From Paracoccus onchidii (lineage in GTDB: Bacteria > Pseudomonadota > Alphaproteobacteria > Rhodobacterales > Rhodobacteraceae): DNA of 64,000 nucleotides. The position numbers and the translations under genes are program-made. The stretch covers positions 186,001 through 250,000 of the forward strand of contig NZ_JAQBIE010000002.1 of the NCBI RefSeq assembly GCF_028294535.1, written 5' to 3'. Positions 7,987-16,688 of the stretch are shown piece after piece. Position 1 is the stretch's first letter. Each line of letters starts with the position of its first letter. Below the pieces are notes generated by a model. That model had not been told where the DNA came from and searched no databases. It was given only the letters and a program-made list of their open reading frames with translations.

Positions 7987-8946
7987 TTATCCGTCCTGGT
8001 CAAGGATTGCGCGGGCGCTGGCCTCGTCTGTGATCAATCCGGACAGGCGGCCGCTGCGAAGGACAGCACGGATCGCGGCGACCTTTTCGCGACCTCCGGC
8101 AATCGCGATGATCCGACTGGTTGCCGGTCCGTCCAGATCGACAGAAAGAGTGCGGCTGCTCAGCCCGGTTTCCAGCACCCGACCTTCGGCATCAAAAAAG
8201 TTCCCAAGGATTTCTCCGACACCACCGGCGGCGTTGATTTCCGCGATTTCATCAGGTTCGATCATTCCCGACGACACAAGCTGAGCGGTTGAATCCGCAG
8301 GCCCCATACCGGCGAATTTCAGCGTTGCACCATTGGACAGATCGAAAATTTCGCGCACGCCGGGCTGGGCCAGCAAAACGGCGCGGTCGGATTCGGATCG
8401 CGCGAAAAACGGCACCGGCAGGACATGGGCCACTGCGCCGGTCTTTTCGGCCAGGCTGTGCATGACATCATGCGGATTGGCGGCATAGTTGCGGGAAAAG
8501 CCGCCCAACAGCGATACGAACCGCAAACCCCCGGCATCAAGGCGCGGCATCTGCTGCACGGCGGCGGCCAATGTCCGGCCATGCCCGACCCCGATCACGG
8601 GATGCTCGCCGCGTTCGATCTGGCGGCGCAGGAACGCGGCACCGGCCAGCCCCAGCGCCCGCAAAGGCAGACCTTCTTCACCCAGATCGGGCGCGACCTC
8701 GCAATAATCCAAGCCGTATTTGCTGCATAAATCGGCCTCGAGCCGGGCGCAGGCGACGATTTCGCCATCGATGCTGACCTTGACCACCCCATCCGCCACA
8801 GCCCGCGCGATCAACCGATGTGCCTTGACCGAGGGGACGCCCAGACGCTTGGCAACCGCTGCCTGCGTCAAGCCGCCCGCGTAATGCAGCCACGCAGCCC
8901 TGATCGACAGGTCTTCTTCCGGGTCGGTTGCACCACGACGTGCCAT
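7987..8946 (-). CDS. eryD: SorC/DeoR-type polyol operon regulator EryD
   Basis: A 319-residue SorC-family regulator with an N-terminal helix-turn-helix (LTQAAVAKRLGVPSVKAHRLI, about residues 27-47). The large sugar-phosphate-binding domain contains GVGHGRTLAAAV and FVSLLGGFSRN. It is the last gene of a leftward run ordered kinase, GlpD-like dehydrogenase, TIM-barrel isomerase, SorC regulator. This is the gene order of eryABCD in Brucella and rhizobia, where EryD represses the operon until erythritol is present. A GAGG ribosome site lies about eight bases before the ATG. The name rests mainly on this conserved order; another polyol regulator is possible. Confidence 0.85.
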   Translation of the reverse strand: MARRGATDPEEDLSIRAAWLHYAGGLTQAAVAKRLGVPSVKAHRLIARAVADGVVKVSIDGEIVACARLEADLCSKYGLDYCEVAPDLGEEGLPLRALGLAGAAFLRRQIERGEHPVIGVGHGRTLAAAVQQMPRLDAGGLRFVSLLGGFSRNYAANPHDVMHSLAEKTGAVAHVLPVPFFARSESDRAVLLAQPGVREIFDLSNGATLKFAGMGPADSTAQLVSSGMIEPDEIAEINAAGGVGEILGNFFDAEGRVLETGLSSRTLSVDLDGPATSRIIAIAGGREKVAAIRAVLRSGRLSGLITDEASARAILDQDG

Positions 8947-8991
8947 GTTTTCTGCCTCGTTCGCTGGGTGGTCTATCCTGTGGATATAGCG

Positions 8992-9924
8992 TTACAATTT
9001 CAGCTTGTCGCCGCCGCTATCGATATGGGGTGCCCAGAACGCGACACTTTCCGCGATCTGCGACACGACCTGTCTGTCATTTGGTTCTCGCTCCTTGAAG
9101 CTGAGTTCAAGGCAGATCTCGTTGTCCTCGGCCCCACCTTCCTGCAAGGCAGCCAACAAGGGGGCGGGCTGAATACGCCCCTTGGCGTTGAACTCGGCGG
9201 TGAAGGGGCGATGACCACCTTTGTCCATAAGAGATTGCTTGATGTGAATGATCGGGCTGACACGGGGCACCGCACGTGCCCATGCATAAGGATCATAATC
9301 ATCTGGATCGGATGAGGTCACATCGCCATGGTCGATATCGGCCATCATCCACATCGGAACCGCCATCCCTGCCGCAGTCAGCCGATCCTGCAATGCCAGA
9401 CAGCCGGTGATTGTTTCCCCGAATTCGCGGCCCACGCTCATCGGTTCCCAGAACAGATAGTCCAGCCCGGCCGAACGGGCGTGTTCGGCCACTTCGGCCC
9501 AACATTCGATCGCGATGGATGTCAATTCTTCGCGCCGCACCGGATCATCAAAGTCGCGATAGGTAAAAATCGCGAATTGCGTGCCAACCGAGCGCCCGCC
9601 AAGATCGGCGATGATGTCGCAAAAGGTCTTGAACCAATCCACGTAGTAACGCCGGACATCGCGATCAGGATGTCCGAAATGATTCAAGCGCCCATAAGGG
9701 CCGGTCATCCCGCTCGTAACGCGCACGCCCGTGCGCCTTAACGCAGCGTCCATCTGGCGCGTCAGTCGTCGGATCAGCGGCGCAGGCCACGACGGGTTGA
9801 TAAACTCATGGGTCAATTGCAGGTCACGAATTTTCAGATCGCGTGCAACCATGTCGATCAGATCATCGGGGTCGGCAAACCGGTTGACCAAGGGATTGGT
9901 ATTCAGGGACAGCGTCAGGGGCAT
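8992..9924 (-). CDS. eryC: TIM-barrel sugar-phosphate racemase/isomerase EryC
   Basis: A 310-residue xylose-isomerase-like TIM-barrel protein. In the erythritol pathway as revised for Brucella, EryC interconverts L- and D-3-tetrulose-4-phosphate after EryB has oxidised erythritol phosphate. The sequence carries barrel-strand acids consistent with metal binding (FWEPMSVG, MMADIDHGD, ICLELSF). The ATG at 9924 was chosen over 9984 because GAGGAA lies directly upstream and the longer form overlaps the dehydrogenase gene. It starts ten bases after eryB ends. The isomerases that complete the route (EryH, EryI) are not in this window. Confidence 0.83.
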   Translation of the reverse strand: MPLTLSLNTNPLVNRFADPDDLIDMVARDLKIRDLQLTHEFINPSWPAPLIRRLTRQMDAALRRTGVRVTSGMTGPYGRLNHFGHPDRDVRRYYVDWFKTFCDIIADLGGRSVGTQFAIFTYRDFDDPVRREELTSIAIECWAEVAEHARSAGLDYLFWEPMSVGREFGETITGCLALQDRLTAAGMAVPMWMMADIDHGDVTSSDPDDYDPYAWARAVPRVSPIIHIKQSLMDKGGHRPFTAEFNAKGRIQPAPLLAALQEGGAEDNEICLELSFKEREPNDRQVVSQIAESVAFWAPHIDSGGDKLKL

Positions 9925-9934
9925 GCGAAATTCC

Positions 9935-11467
9935 TCAGGCTGCGTGCACAAGGTCAGCATGGCTGAACCATTCGGCAAAGGCACCGCGCTGCTCGGGCGT
10001 CAGGTGCAGATAGTGCTTGGTGCGGCGATACAGGATGTCATCGGGATGACGCGCCCACTCGTGCGCCACAAGATAGCGGATCTCTGCCTCATACAGCAGT
10101 CCCCCGAAATGGCGACCAAGATCCGCGACCGAGTTCGCCCCCGCCACGACATCCTTGGTGCGGGCCCCGTAAAGGCGGCCGTAATGCAGGACCAAGGGTC
10201 GGGGCATCCACGGAAGAAGTTCCCGCAGCAGGTTTGCATAGCTTTCGAAATCGGCGTTCGCGATTTCACCACCCGGAAGCGTTGCTTCCTCGGTCCAGTC
10301 AGGGCCCATCTTCGGGAAGATCCCGGACAATTTATGCATGCCGCGTTCGGCCAGTTCACGGAATGTGGTGATCTTGCCGCCAAAGACATTCAGCAACGGC
10401 GCCCCAGCAGTCACATCCAGATCAAATACATAGTCACGTGTCACGGCCGAAGGATTGCCCTGCCCGTCATCAAACAGCGGTCGGACACCCGAAAAGCTGT
10501 GTTCGACATCATCGCGACGCAGCTTTTCCTTGAAATACCGGTTCACGACATCCAGAAGATAGTCGATTTCGCCTTCATCAGCGGCCACATCCTCGGCCCG
10601 TCCGTCATAGGCGATATCCGTCGTCCCGATCAGCGCCTTGTCGCCTTCGTAGGGATTGACAAAAATGACACGTTTGTCGTGGTTCTGAATGAGATAGGCG
10701 TTGCTCCCGGCCCACCATTTCGGCACGATAATATGGCTGCCCTTGACCAGCCGCACCTTGCGCGTTGATTGCGCACCGGCCACGCGGTCAATCACATCCG
10801 TCACCCACGGACCCGCGCAATTCACCACGCAACGGGCGCGAAACACCCGGATCTGACCGCTGTGCGTATCGCGCGTTTCGACGTGCCAGATTCCGCCTTC
10901 CCGGCGTGCGGAAACGCATGGATTGCGGGTCAGGACAGTCGCGCCACGCTCTGCCGCATCCAATGCGTTCAGGACCACCAGGCGTGAATCATCGACCCAG
11001 CAATCGGAATATTCGAAGCCCTTGACATATTCGTCCCGCAGGGGCGCACCTTCGGGATCACGGCGCAGGTCCAGCGTTCTTGTGCCGGGCAGTTTCTTGC
11101 GCCCCCCCAGATTGTCGTAAAGAAACAATCCAAGCCGCACCAGCCAGGCGGGACGGTCCTGAGGGCTGTGAGGCAGCACGAAACGCATGGGCCATATGAT
11201 GTGAGGGGCCGATTTCAGCAGGACTTCACGCTCGATCAGCGCCTCGCGCACCAGGCGAAATTCGTAATATTCAAGATAGCGCAACCCGCCATGAACCAGC
11301 TTGCCCGATCGCGACGATGTTCCCTCGGCCAAGTCGTCCTTTTCGCACAGCACGACTTTCAGTCCGCGCCCCGCCGCGTCGCGCGCAACTCCGGCGCCAT
11401 TGATCCCACCACCGATCACGAACAGGTCGACGATGTCGCTTTCGGGGGGGCGTTGTTCGGGCGTCAT
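9935..11467 (-). CDS. eryB: FAD-dependent erythritol-phosphate dehydrogenase EryB (GlpD family)
   Basis: A 510-residue GlpD-family flavoenzyme. The dinucleotide-binding motif VIGGGINGAG is at residues 17-26, followed by the GTSSRSGKLVHGGLRYLE flavin-contact region and FGGKITTFRELAE near residue 370. By context it oxidises erythritol 4-phosphate made by the adjacent kinase and passes electrons to the quinone pool from the inner face of the membrane. It begins one base after the kinase stop, so the genes are coupled. On sequence alone glycerol-3-phosphate dehydrogenase cannot be excluded, but the eryA and eryC neighbours favour EryB. A second GlpD-like paralogue sits at 19314-20975. Confidence 0.85.
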   Translation of the reverse strand: MTPEQRPPESDIVDLFVIGGGINGAGVARDAAGRGLKVVLCEKDDLAEGTSSRSGKLVHGGLRYLEYYEFRLVREALIEREVLLKSAPHIIWPMRFVLPHSPQDRPAWLVRLGLFLYDNLGGRKKLPGTRTLDLRRDPEGAPLRDEYVKGFEYSDCWVDDSRLVVLNALDAAERGATVLTRNPCVSARREGGIWHVETRDTHSGQIRVFRARCVVNCAGPWVTDVIDRVAGAQSTRKVRLVKGSHIIVPKWWAGSNAYLIQNHDKRVIFVNPYEGDKALIGTTDIAYDGRAEDVAADEGEIDYLLDVVNRYFKEKLRRDDVEHSFSGVRPLFDDGQGNPSAVTRDYVFDLDVTAGAPLLNVFGGKITTFRELAERGMHKLSGIFPKMGPDWTEEATLPGGEIANADFESYANLLRELLPWMPRPLVLHYGRLYGARTKDVVAGANSVADLGRHFGGLLYEAEIRYLVAHEWARHPDDILYRRTKHYLHLTPEQRGAFAEWFSHADLVHAA

Positions 11468-11468
11468 G

Positions 11469-13034
11469 TCATAATCCTTTCGAAAATACGTCGCGGGCAG
11501 CCGCGAGGGCGCTCCAGCTATCGTTCATGCCGTGGCGAGACGCGGAGAATGCCGGAAACAATCGGTCATATACCTCCACCAACCCGGGGTCAGGGGTTTC
11601 GGCTGCCCCCAATAACGGGGTCACCCACTGGGCAACACATGCATCCATATCGGGATAGGCGCCAATCGCGACGGCTGCCATCATCGCGGCACCCGCCGCA
11701 CCGGCTTCGTCGCGGCTGGAGACGCGCACCGGGGCGTTCAGCGCCGCCGCCAATATCGCGCGAAGTCCCCCAGAGCGGGCGGCCCCGCCGGTCAGGCGCA
11801 ACTCGGATGGCAGCGGCCCCATCGCACCATAGCAATCGCGCATGGCCATGGCCAGACCCTCGGCGACAGCGCGCAACAGGTCGGGAAAGCCATGGTTTGC
11901 CGACAGGCCAATGAACCCCGCCCGCGCATCCGCGTTGATAAAGGGGCCGCGCTCGCCAGCCTCGGAAATATAGGGATGATAGACGATCTGGCCGGGCCGT
12001 GACTGCGCCAGCCAGCCTTCTATCCGGCCCATCAGATCGCGCGGATCGCACCCATGCCCCATTTCGGACAACAGATCCGCCGCGACACCCAGAAGCCAAT
12101 CAAGGTTCAGCGTCGCCGCCATATTCGTCTGAACTTGCGTGACCGTATCATTCACAGGCAGGCAGATCACATATCCGGTGCCTGCGGCGTTCAGATTCAC
12201 CTTGTCTGCACGGACCGCCCGCATATGAACCCCGGTCGAGCCGATGGTCGAACAGGCAATGTCACCAACCCCGCCATAGACCCCTGCCCCCAGGCCGGTC
12301 ATCACCATATCAACATATCCAAGGCTGACCGGCGTCCCTGCCAGCAATCCGGTCTGTTCGGCCGCGGCGGCGCACAGCGGATACGTGACCTGCGATCCAT
12401 CGACAATCTCTGGCAACAGATGGCGGCGATGGCGCAAGCCAAGCGACTCGATCACGGTGTCATCATAGCTGCGGGTCCGAAAGTTGCCGAAGGTAAAGCT
12501 GGCCTCGGACGGATCGGTCACCCGCATACCCGTCAAGTTCAGATACAGCCAATCCTTGCAATGCATCGCGACTTCGGCACGATCGAGCAACTCGGGGTGA
12601 TGGGCATCCATATGCGCCATCTGACTGCCCTGTTGGCAGGTATTCAGGCCGGTGCCGGTTGCTTCGAACCGTGCCCGCTCGCCCGCGCCAGACGCCAGCC
12701 GCGCCACGGTCGGCGCCGCGCGCGCATCAAGCCACAGCCACGCATCCCCCACCGGTCCGTCCGCGCCGATCAGCCAGGTTCCATCGCCCTGTGCCGTAAC
12801 CGACATTGCCGCCGTGCGCTGTGCCAAGCCTTCAACCTTGTCGCCCAGGCCGCGCAATGCAGTCGAACAATCGCGCCATGTCTGCGCAAGCGATTGCGTG
12901 GCCGCGCCATCCTGACCGGAAGTGTAGCGGTTGCGAACCGCCGACGATGCCAGCTGCTTGCCCGTAAGATCAAAGGCGACGGCCTTGATCACGGATGTGC
13001 CTGCATCAATCCCGATTACAATATCAGCGACCAT
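11469..13034 (-). CDS. eryA: FGGY-family erythritol kinase EryA
   Basis: A 521-residue carbohydrate kinase. The N-terminal phosphate-1 motif is IVIGIDAGTSVIKAVAFDL, and the ATPase core includes LTGGAARSGGLRAILA near the C-terminus and the GTGYV/GSTGVH loops. It would phosphorylate imported erythritol in the cytoplasm. The ATG at 13034 was chosen because a GGGGGG ribosome site is adjacent and the length then matches known EryA proteins. An upstream in-frame ATG at 13118 would add 28 unlikely residues. It is the first gene of the leftward eryABCD run and is divergent from the DUF2291-ABC importer operon. Confidence 0.86.
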   Translation of the reverse strand: MVADIVIGIDAGTSVIKAVAFDLTGKQLASSAVRNRYTSGQDGAATQSLAQTWRDCSTALRGLGDKVEGLAQRTAAMSVTAQGDGTWLIGADGPVGDAWLWLDARAAPTVARLASGAGERARFEATGTGLNTCQQGSQMAHMDAHHPELLDRAEVAMHCKDWLYLNLTGMRVTDPSEASFTFGNFRTRSYDDTVIESLGLRHRRHLLPEIVDGSQVTYPLCAAAAEQTGLLAGTPVSLGYVDMVMTGLGAGVYGGVGDIACSTIGSTGVHMRAVRADKVNLNAAGTGYVICLPVNDTVTQVQTNMAATLNLDWLLGVAADLLSEMGHGCDPRDLMGRIEGWLAQSRPGQIVYHPYISEAGERGPFINADARAGFIGLSANHGFPDLLRAVAEGLAMAMRDCYGAMGPLPSELRLTGGAARSGGLRAILAAALNAPVRVSSRDEAGAAGAAMMAAVAIGAYPDMDACVAQWVTPLLGAAETPDPGLVEVYDRLFPAFSASRHGMNDSWSALAAARDVFSKGL

Positions 13035-13155
13035 GATCCCCCCGGAAATTCGCGACATGCTCAGCCTTGGCCACGCCTCTGCCGCTTGCCTCAACCCTAT
13101 ATCACGAATTTTCGGCATGAAACGTATTTTTTTACGGACAGAGTAATTTTTTTCA

Positions 13156-13171
13156 GTTAAGCTGAGTTAAC
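13156..13171. promoter_or_regulatory. Inverted repeat between the divergent ery operons, candidate operator
   Basis: GTTAA and TTAAC form a perfect inverted repeat with a six-base spacer. It lies in the only intergenic space between eryA and the importer operon, immediately before a very strong ribosome-binding site. A second weaker dyad (CGTA, six T, TACG) lies about 30 bases to its left. Either could be an EryD or promoter site; this is inference from location. Confidence 0.4.
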
Positions 13172-13186
13172 GGAGGAGGAATATAC

Positions 13187-13282
13187 ATGTCGCATTCAGG
13201 CCCGGATTCCCTTTGCATCCATATGGAAAAAGGCTGTGCAAACATCGTAGCCTTCACCTGTCCGGCGGCGCACCGCGCCTGA
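13187..13282 (+). CDS. Small ORF (31 aa) with a very strong ribosome site, possible leader peptide
   Basis: A short frame starts at ATG 13187, directly preceded by GGAGGAGGAATATAC, the strongest Shine-Dalgarno sequence in the neighbourhood. It encodes 31 residues (begins MSHSGPDSLCIHMEKG, ends PAAHRA) with three cysteines. It stops 32 bases before the DUF2291 gene, whose own ribosome site is weak. That arrangement would suit a leader peptide or translational coupling for the importer operon. No family is recognisable, and no attenuator hairpin is obvious. It could also be a remnant of a longer N-terminus. Confidence 0.4.
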   Translation: MSHSGPDSLCIHMEKGCANIVAFTCPAAHRA

Positions 13283-13314
13283 TCAACTTGCTTCCATCAA
13301 TACGAGGCTGCGTC

Positions 13315-13971
13315 ATGACAACACACACCGCATCCGCGCCAAAAGCGCCGGCATCCCCGCGGCGGGGGCTTTATTTCAGCGCTACCCTGACGCTTTTGGT
13401 AGCGGCGGGTATCGCGCTGGATACGACCGTGGTTCACATCGGCTCTGACCAGGATGTGCGGGCACAGGCATTCTCACCTGACAGCTATGGCGAATCCGAA
13501 TTTCCGCGGATCCAGTCCTTTGTGACCGACAAGGCGATCGAAGCCGCGACACTGGCACCCGAAGTTCTTGGCGACAAGAATGCCGCGGCCGAGAAATATG
13601 GAACCCCGGCATCCACCGGCACGATCATGTTTGTCACCGCCACCGGAATCGTGGGCGAAGGCAAATCCGGAATCTACAACCTGCAGGTCGAAGGGGTCCC
13701 CGAAGACATAACCTTGCGCGTTCAAACCGGCCCGGCCGTCATTGGCACGGACCTGCGGGACGCACCAGGAGACATCGAGTTCGGGCAGTTCAAGAACCAG
13801 ATCGAATATCAGGACGCGGGTTCAGGGATCAACCGTGCCATGAAGGCCGCGGTCCTCGACAACATCGACAATGCGGAGCTGACGGGCAAAACCCTGTCGG
13901 TTACCGGCGCATTTCGTCTGATCAATCCCAAGAACTGGATGATCACCCCGGTGAAGGTCAGTGTCGAATGA
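13315..13971 (+). CDS. DUF2291 family membrane-anchored protein of the polyol importer operon
   Basis: A 218-residue protein with one hydrophobic N-terminal segment (LYFSATLTLLVAAGIALD, about residues 19-36) followed by a soluble, presumably periplasmic domain. The pattern GTIMFVTATGIVGEGKSGIY and the closing INPKNWMITPVKV are those of DUF2291, a family found beside sugar/polyol ABC importers of the rhizobial and Brucella erythritol loci. Its biochemical role is not established. It overlaps the ATPase gene by four bases, so it is expressed with the transporter and may help binding-protein or permease function. The ATG at 13315 has only a weak GAGG upstream; a longer start at 13213 overlaps the small ORF and is less likely. 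Confidence 0.8.
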   Translation: MTTHTASAPKAPASPRRGLYFSATLTLLVAAGIALDTTVVHIGSDQDVRAQAFSPDSYGESEFPRIQSFVTDKAIEAATLAPEVLGDKNAAAEKYGTPASTGTIMFVTATGIVGEGKSGIYNLQVEGVPEDITLRVQTGPAVIGTDLRDAPGDIEFGQFKNQIEYQDAGSGINRAMKAAVLDNIDNAELTGKTLSVTGAFRLINPKNWMITPVKVSVE

Positions 13972-15524
13972 GCACATCAATGAACATTGCGGGCGAAATG
14001 CCGACCGGTGACCCTGACACGCGCGAAGTGGTTCTGGCCGCGCGCAACGTGGCGAAATCCTATGGTCAGGTCCACGCATTGAAAGGTGTCAACTTCGACA
14101 TCCATCGCGGGCAGGTGACAACGCTATTTGGTGAAAACGGCGCCGGGAAATCGACGCTGATGAAAATCCTTTCGGGTGTCATTCAACCAACAAGTGGTGA
14201 AATAATCCTTGATGGTCAATCGGTTGCATTCAATAACTCGACCGAGGCGCGCGATCTGGGCATCTCGATCATTCACCAGGAATTGTCGCTGGCCCCCAAT
14301 CTGTCCGTGCGTGACAACATCTTTATGGGCCGCGAAATCATGGGCGCCACCGGCGTCAATTTCGCCGAAGAAGAACGCCAGACCCGCGCGCTGATGAGCG
14401 AACTGGAAGAAGACATCGACCCCCTGACCCCGGTCGAGGAATTGCGACTGGGCCAGCAACAGATCGTCGAGATCGCACGCGCCTTGTCTGTGGACAGTCG
14501 AATCCTGATCATGGACGAGCCGACCAGCGCCCTGTCCGCCAGCGAGGTCGAGGTGCTGTTCAAGGTCATTCGCGATCTGACCGCACGCGGCGTCAGCATC
14601 GTCTATATCTCTCATCACCTCGAAGAAGCACTGACCATCACCGATCATGCTGTTGTCCTGCGTGACGGCACCATGACGGCCTATGCCCCGCGCGCCGAAA
14701 TCGATCTGGAATGGATCGTCCGCAATATGGTTGGCGAGAATTACGATCTTGGCAGCCCGCCCGACAGCCGTCAGGGCGATGTCGCGCTGTCGATCCGCGA
14801 ATTGACCCTGCCCGACCCCGCCGGAGGCTTCAATCTGGTTGACGGGCTGTCGCTTGACGTGCGTGCGGGTGAAATCGTCTGCATTTACGGATTGATGGGT
14901 GCGGGACGCACCGAGTTGCTGGAAACCTGTGCCGGGCGACTGCAGGCCAGTGACGGCCAAATCGTGCTGGAGGGCAAAGAGGTCTCGCATCTGTCCATCG
15001 CCGAGCGCATCGCCCGGGGTCTTGCCCTGGTGCCCGAAGATCGCCAGCGCGACGGACTGGTTCAGACCATGAGCGTCGGCGAAAACCTGTCCCTGGCCTC
15101 GATTGCAAGTTTTACCCGCGGGTTATTTACGCAGAAACGCCTGGAACAGAAGCTGGTCGATGACAGCATCCGCGAAGTGACGGTCAAAACCTCTGGGGGG
15201 AATGCCGCGATCGGGTCCCTTTCCGGGGGCAACCAGCAAAAGGTGGTGATCGGCAAGATGTTGGCCACCAAACCGAGGGTCATCATGCTGGACGAACCTT
15301 CGCGCGGCATTGACATCGGCGCCAAGGCCGAGGTCTTTCGGCTGCTGTCCGAAGGGGCCGGAAACGGGCTGGCTGTCATCTATTCGACCTCCGAAGTCAG
15401 CGAATGCCTGTCCATCGCGCATCGCATCATCGTCATGCACAAGGGCCGCATCTCGGCCGAATTCGATTCCACCGTCACCAAGGAACAGATCATGGCCGCC
15501 TCGGGCGAGTCCGTGGCCGCCTGA
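13968..15524 (+). CDS. Polyol/sugar ABC importer ATPase with two nucleotide-binding domains (RbsA/EryE type)
   Basis: A 518-residue double ATPase of the CUT2 class. Domain 1 has Walker A GENGAGKST, signature LRLGQQQIVEIARAL and Walker B ILIMDEPTSAL. Domain 2 has a degenerate P-loop (GLMGAGRTEL), the signature LSGGNQQKVVIGKML and VIMLDEPSRGID, as usual for RbsA-like proteins. It energises uptake through the permease encoded next. Its start overlaps the DUF2291 stop (ATGA). The position opposite eryABCD makes erythritol or a related polyol the likely cargo, matching the eryEFG importer of Brucella. Confidence 0.93.
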   Translation: MSTSMNIAGEMPTGDPDTREVVLAARNVAKSYGQVHALKGVNFDIHRGQVTTLFGENGAGKSTLMKILSGVIQPTSGEIILDGQSVAFNNSTEARDLGISIIHQELSLAPNLSVRDNIFMGREIMGATGVNFAEEERQTRALMSELEEDIDPLTPVEELRLGQQQIVEIARALSVDSRILIMDEPTSALSASEVEVLFKVIRDLTARGVSIVYISHHLEEALTITDHAVVLRDGTMTAYAPRAEIDLEWIVRNMVGENYDLGSPPDSRQGDVALSIRELTLPDPAGGFNLVDGLSLDVRAGEIVCIYGLMGAGRTELLETCAGRLQASDGQIVLEGKEVSHLSIAERIARGLALVPEDRQRDGLVQTMSVGENLSLASIASFTRGLFTQKRLEQKLVDDSIREVTVKTSGGNAAIGSLSGGNQQKVVIGKMLATKPRVIMLDEPSRGIDIGAKAEVFRLLSEGAGNGLAVIYSTSEVSECLSIAHRIIVMHKGRISAEFDSTVTKEQIMAASGESVAA

Positions 15525-15550
15525 TGGACGAGAGCGAGAGAGAACCAACC

Positions 15551-16588
15551 ATGTCGGACACAACCGCCGCACGACCCAGCGACAAGAAAAGCGACTTCAG
15601 CATCGCGCGCCTGCTTCTGGAAGGTCGAGCATTCTTTGCGTTGATTGCGATTATTGTCGTTTTTTCAATACTTTCTCCAAACTACTTAACCGTCAGCAAC
15701 TTTCTGACCATGGCCAGCCATGTCGCGATCTATGGGATCCTTGCCATCGGTATGTTGCTGGTGATCCTGAATGGCGGCATTGATCTGTCCGTCGGGTCGA
15801 TCCTGGCGCTGGCAGGTGTCACGGCGGGGGCCATGATGCAGGGGATCGAGCTTCAGGCGATGGGGGTCATCCTGTATCCTCCTGTCTGGGCGGTGGTCAT
15901 ACTGACCTGTGTGCTGGGGGCATTGGTGGGCGCGGTCAATGGCGTGCTGATCGCCGTTTTCAAGGTTCCGGCCTTTGTCGCGACCTTGGGTGTCATGTAT
16001 GTGGCGCGCGGGATCGCGTTGCTGATGACCAATGGCCTGACCTACAACAACCTCTCGGGGCGTGCCGAGCTGGGAAATACCGGCTTTGACTGGCTGGGTT
16101 TCAGCCGGATCGCGGGCGTGCAGATCTCTGTGATTGTTCTGGCGCTGCTGGCCATTCTGGGCGGATTGATGTTGTCGCGGTCATCCTTTGGCCGCTGGCT
16201 ATATGCATCGGGCGGAAACGAGCGCGCGGCCGAACTGTCGGGCGTTCCGACCCGCCGCGTCAAGATCACTGTCTATACATTGTCGGGGATGCTGTCTGCT
16301 GTTGCCGGCCTTGTGCTGGCATCCCAGCTGACCTCGGCGGGACCGACGGCCGGCGTTACCTATGAGCTGACGGCAATCGCCGCGGTCGTGATCGGCGGGG
16401 CGGCATTGACGGGCGGACGCGGCACAATGCGGGGCACGATGCTCGGGGCGTTCGTGATCGGCTTCCTGTCGGACGGCCTGGTGATCATTGGCGTGTCGTC
16501 ATACTGGCAAACCGTCTTTACCGGAGCAGTCATTGTTCTGGCTGTCCTGATGAACTCGCTTCAATATGGCGGGGGGCGAAAATCCTGA
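15551..16588 (+). CDS. Polyol/sugar ABC importer permease (RbsC/EryF type)
   Basis: A 345-residue CUT2 permease with about eight to ten hydrophobic segments. The family signature is clear in LNGGIDLSVGSILALAGV and in the later IAAVVIGGAALTGGRGTMRGT loop that contacts the ATPase. The ATG at 15551, 26 bases after the ATPase stop, is preferred. An in-frame ATG at 15524 overlapping the stop is possible but lacks a ribosome site. Near 15640-15700 the DNA is locally A/T-rich. It works with the ATPase and the binding protein on either side. Confidence 0.92.
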   Translation: MSDTTAARPSDKKSDFSIARLLLEGRAFFALIAIIVVFSILSPNYLTVSNFLTMASHVAIYGILAIGMLLVILNGGIDLSVGSILALAGVTAGAMMQGIELQAMGVILYPPVWAVVILTCVLGALVGAVNGVLIAVFKVPAFVATLGVMYVARGIALLMTNGLTYNNLSGRAELGNTGFDWLGFSRIAGVQISVIVLALLAILGGLMLSRSSFGRWLYASGGNERAAELSGVPTRRVKITVYTLSGMLSAVAGLVLASQLTSAGPTAGVTYELTAIAAVVIGGAALTGGRGTMRGTMLGAFVIGFLSDGLVIIGVSSYWQTVFTGAVIVLAVLMNSLQYGGGRKS

Positions 16589-16602
16589 CCCCCAAAGCAT
16601 TC

Positions 16603-16636
16603 CCGCCCGGACGCGGACCACGCACCATCCGGGCGG
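16603..16636 (+). other. Stem-loop between permease and binding-protein genes
   Basis: A perfect nine-base stem (CCGCCCGGA with TCCGGGCGG) encloses a 16-base loop in the 100-base gap before the binding-protein gene. No T-run follows, so it is not a standard terminator. Such hairpins often shield the abundant binding-protein mRNA from decay or mark a processing point. Confidence 0.6.
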
Positions 16637-16688
16637 AATACCTGCCGAAAACCACGGCAGCACTACCAACCCAAGGGAGAGAAACGAA

